Of a stretch of 64,000 nucleotides of DNA, positions 62,769-64,000 are shown piece after piece. Location of the stretch: assembly GCA_905221605.1 (NCBI GenBank), contig CAJNDS010002552.1, positions 225,001 through 289,000 on the forward strand, in the 5' to 3' direction. The notes beneath the pieces were generated by a model. It saw only the letters and a program-made list of their open reading frames with translations. It made no database searches and was not told where the DNA came from. Position 1 is the first letter of the stretch; the number at the start of each line of letters is the position of its first letter. Origin of the DNA: Symbiodinium natans. Taxonomy: Eukaryota; Sar; Dinophyceae; Suessiales; Symbiodiniaceae. The position numbers and the translations under genes are program-made.

Positions 62769-62774
62769 CCCTAA

Positions 62775-62830
62775 ACTCGGAACCCTAAACCCTAAACCCT
62801 AAACCCTAAACCCTAAACCCTAAACCCTAA
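62775..62830 (-). repeat. CCCTAAA array
   Basis: Eight units between islands 62688 and 62833. Confidence 0.95.
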
Positions 62831-62832
62831 AG

Positions 62833-62883
62833 GAACTGAAGACCAAGCTGGACACCGCTTCAGAAACCGGAAAGTTTCGATGA
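62833..62883 (+). CDS. Exon-like island, terminal-exon type
   Basis: CCTAAAG then ELKTKLDTASETGKFR and TGA. Clean and charged. It could be the last Argonaute-like exon by position, but there is no motif match. Confidence 0.33.
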   Translation, partial: ELKTKLDTASETGKFR

Positions 62884-63218
62884 GTTTGCGGATGGAGTTT
62901 GTGAGTGCACGCAGGTTGTAGGGCTGGTGCGTTGTTAAGGATGCTGTTGGACTCTTGGGGTTAGCGATTCACCTGGTGTTAGCATTGAGCCGGTGTTAAG
63001 GAATTGAGCTGTAACTGTGGGTTCTGAACCGAAAACCCCAAAACCCTAAACCTTAGCTGCCTCGGGACGCGCGTCCCGGCGTCCAGCACGCGCGTCCTAG
63101 AAACTTGCGTCTTCAGCACGCACGTCCTGAAATCAAGAGCAACTCTGCACAGAAAGGGAATGTCCCCATGCGTTTTCAGGCCCTGTAAGAACGCACACCC
63201 GAAACCCTGCACCCTGAA

Positions 63219-64000
63219 CCCGAAAGCTCCGTGCATTTTCCAGGCCTCCTAAAACGCACAGAGCTTTTGCGGACAGTGCAGAGCCTTCTGGATCGGCCTC
63301 ACGAGGTTCTTTGGGTTCCTGGGGGGCGAAAAACCTCGGAAATTCACACCGTCCTCTGCGGCCCCAAGCCCGAAAGCTCCCGTGCATTTTCCAAGGCCCC
63401 CCAAAACGCACAGAGCCTTTTTGGACAGTACAGAGCCTTCTGGAAGGTGTCCTCATGAGGTTCCTTTGGGGTTTTGGGGGAATCACGTAGTGCAAAAATC
63501 TCGGAAAAAACGCACGCAGTCCTTGCGGCCCTCAACCCGAACCCTGAACCCGAAAGCCCCCGTGCATTTTCCAGGCCCCCCAAAACGCACGGAGCCTTCT
63601 TGGACAATACAGAGCCTTCTGCAAGGTGACCTCATGACTCATGAGGTTCCTTTGGGGTTTTGGGGGAATCACGTAGTGCAAAAATCTCGGAAAACTCACG
63701 CAGTCCTTGCGGCCCTCAACCCGAACCCTGAACCCGAAAGCTCCCGTGCATTTTCCAAGGCCCCCCAAAACGCACAGAGCCTTTTTGGACAGTACAGAGC
63801 CTTCTGGAAGGTGTCCTCATGAGGTTCCTTTGGGGTTTTGGGGGAATCACGTAGTGCAAAAATCTCGGAAAAAACGCACGCAGTCCTTGCGGCCCTCAAC
63901 CCGAACCCTGAACCCGAAAGCTCCCGTGCATTTCCAGGCCCCCCAAAACGCACAGAGCCTTCTTGGACAATACAGAGCCTTCTGCAAGGTGACCTCATGA
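63219..64000. repeat. Satellite, ~180 bp period, five copies, cut by window end
   Basis: Units start CCCGAAAGCTCCCGTGCATT at 63219, 63369, 63549, 63733 and 63913 (first spacing 150, then 180-184 bp). Shared blocks: CAAAACGCACAGAGCCTT, GACAGTACAGAGCCTTCTGG, CATGAGGTTCCTTTGGGGTT, GGAATCACGTAGTGCAAAAA. Between neighbours identity is high (well above 90% for the last three). Frames on both strands repeat with the unit and are not supported as genes. Confidence 0.93.

Noticed and set aside
63133-64000. Long frames on both strands at the right end
   Set aside because: They repeat with the 180-bp satellite on both strands; no coding signature.

Overview
The window looks like nuclear DNA of a eukaryote, most likely an alveolate and probably a dinoflagellate. 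Seen directly: more than sixty arrays of the plant/alveolate-type telomere heptamer TTTAGGG (or CCCTAAA) spread over all 64 kb, an alpha-tubulin fragment, a CCCH-zinc-finger/reverse-transcriptase retroelement of a kind I know from dinoflagellates, candidate introns with GC or GA as well as GT donors, and no bacterial gene organisation. Chromerids and green algae also use TTTAGGG, so the assignment is an inference. I saw no rRNA, tRNA or CRISPR array.

Layout: 1-12 kb is almost entirely telomere-type arrays alternating with 80-200 bp unique islands that are often open in one frame after a YAG. 12.1-18.2 kb is less repetitive; it holds a minus-strand gene-like block with a translocated alpha-tubulin N-terminal piece and TM-like segment, and a small two-exon plus-strand gene for a Cys-rich, probably GPI-anchored surface protein. 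22.0-25.75 kb is a block of satellites (about 92 bp period with dyad symmetry), a ~600 bp tandem repeat and a fold-back element, bounded by an inverted pair of (TA)n-linked sequences. 26-53 kb returns to islands and telomere-type arrays; 33.3-36 kb carries exons of an alpha/beta-hydrolase (WLHG, GYSMGG, HAEHD). 54.2-57.7 kb is a degraded retroelement. 58-63 kb is again islands and arrays, and 63.2 kb to the end is a ~180 bp satellite running out of the window.

The most striking result is that ten islands on the plus strand, between 21.8 and 62.8 kb, read in order like the MID and PIWI domains of an Argonaute/Piwi protein (QLVMLIT, LQMNAK, MIMGVDVY, LVSEASRTCHEAL, LPENIIVYR, PKITYI, GTVVD..FYMVSQAG, NFSLEFLQNLTN). 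If they belong to one gene, it spans at least 41 kb, its introns are filled with telomere-type repeats, satellites and transposons, and a hydrolase gene lies nested in one intron. Several family-invariant positions are altered, so it may be a pseudogene. At 26.28-26.63 kb three adjacent islands join with canonical GT-AG introns in consistent phase, one intron being built partly of TTTAGGG-like units; this is the clearest evidence that the arrays can sit inside introns.

Caution: a 30-codon open frame is not rare by chance in GC-rich DNA, and some islands are open in two frames. Island calls without a recognised motif are therefore given low confidence.
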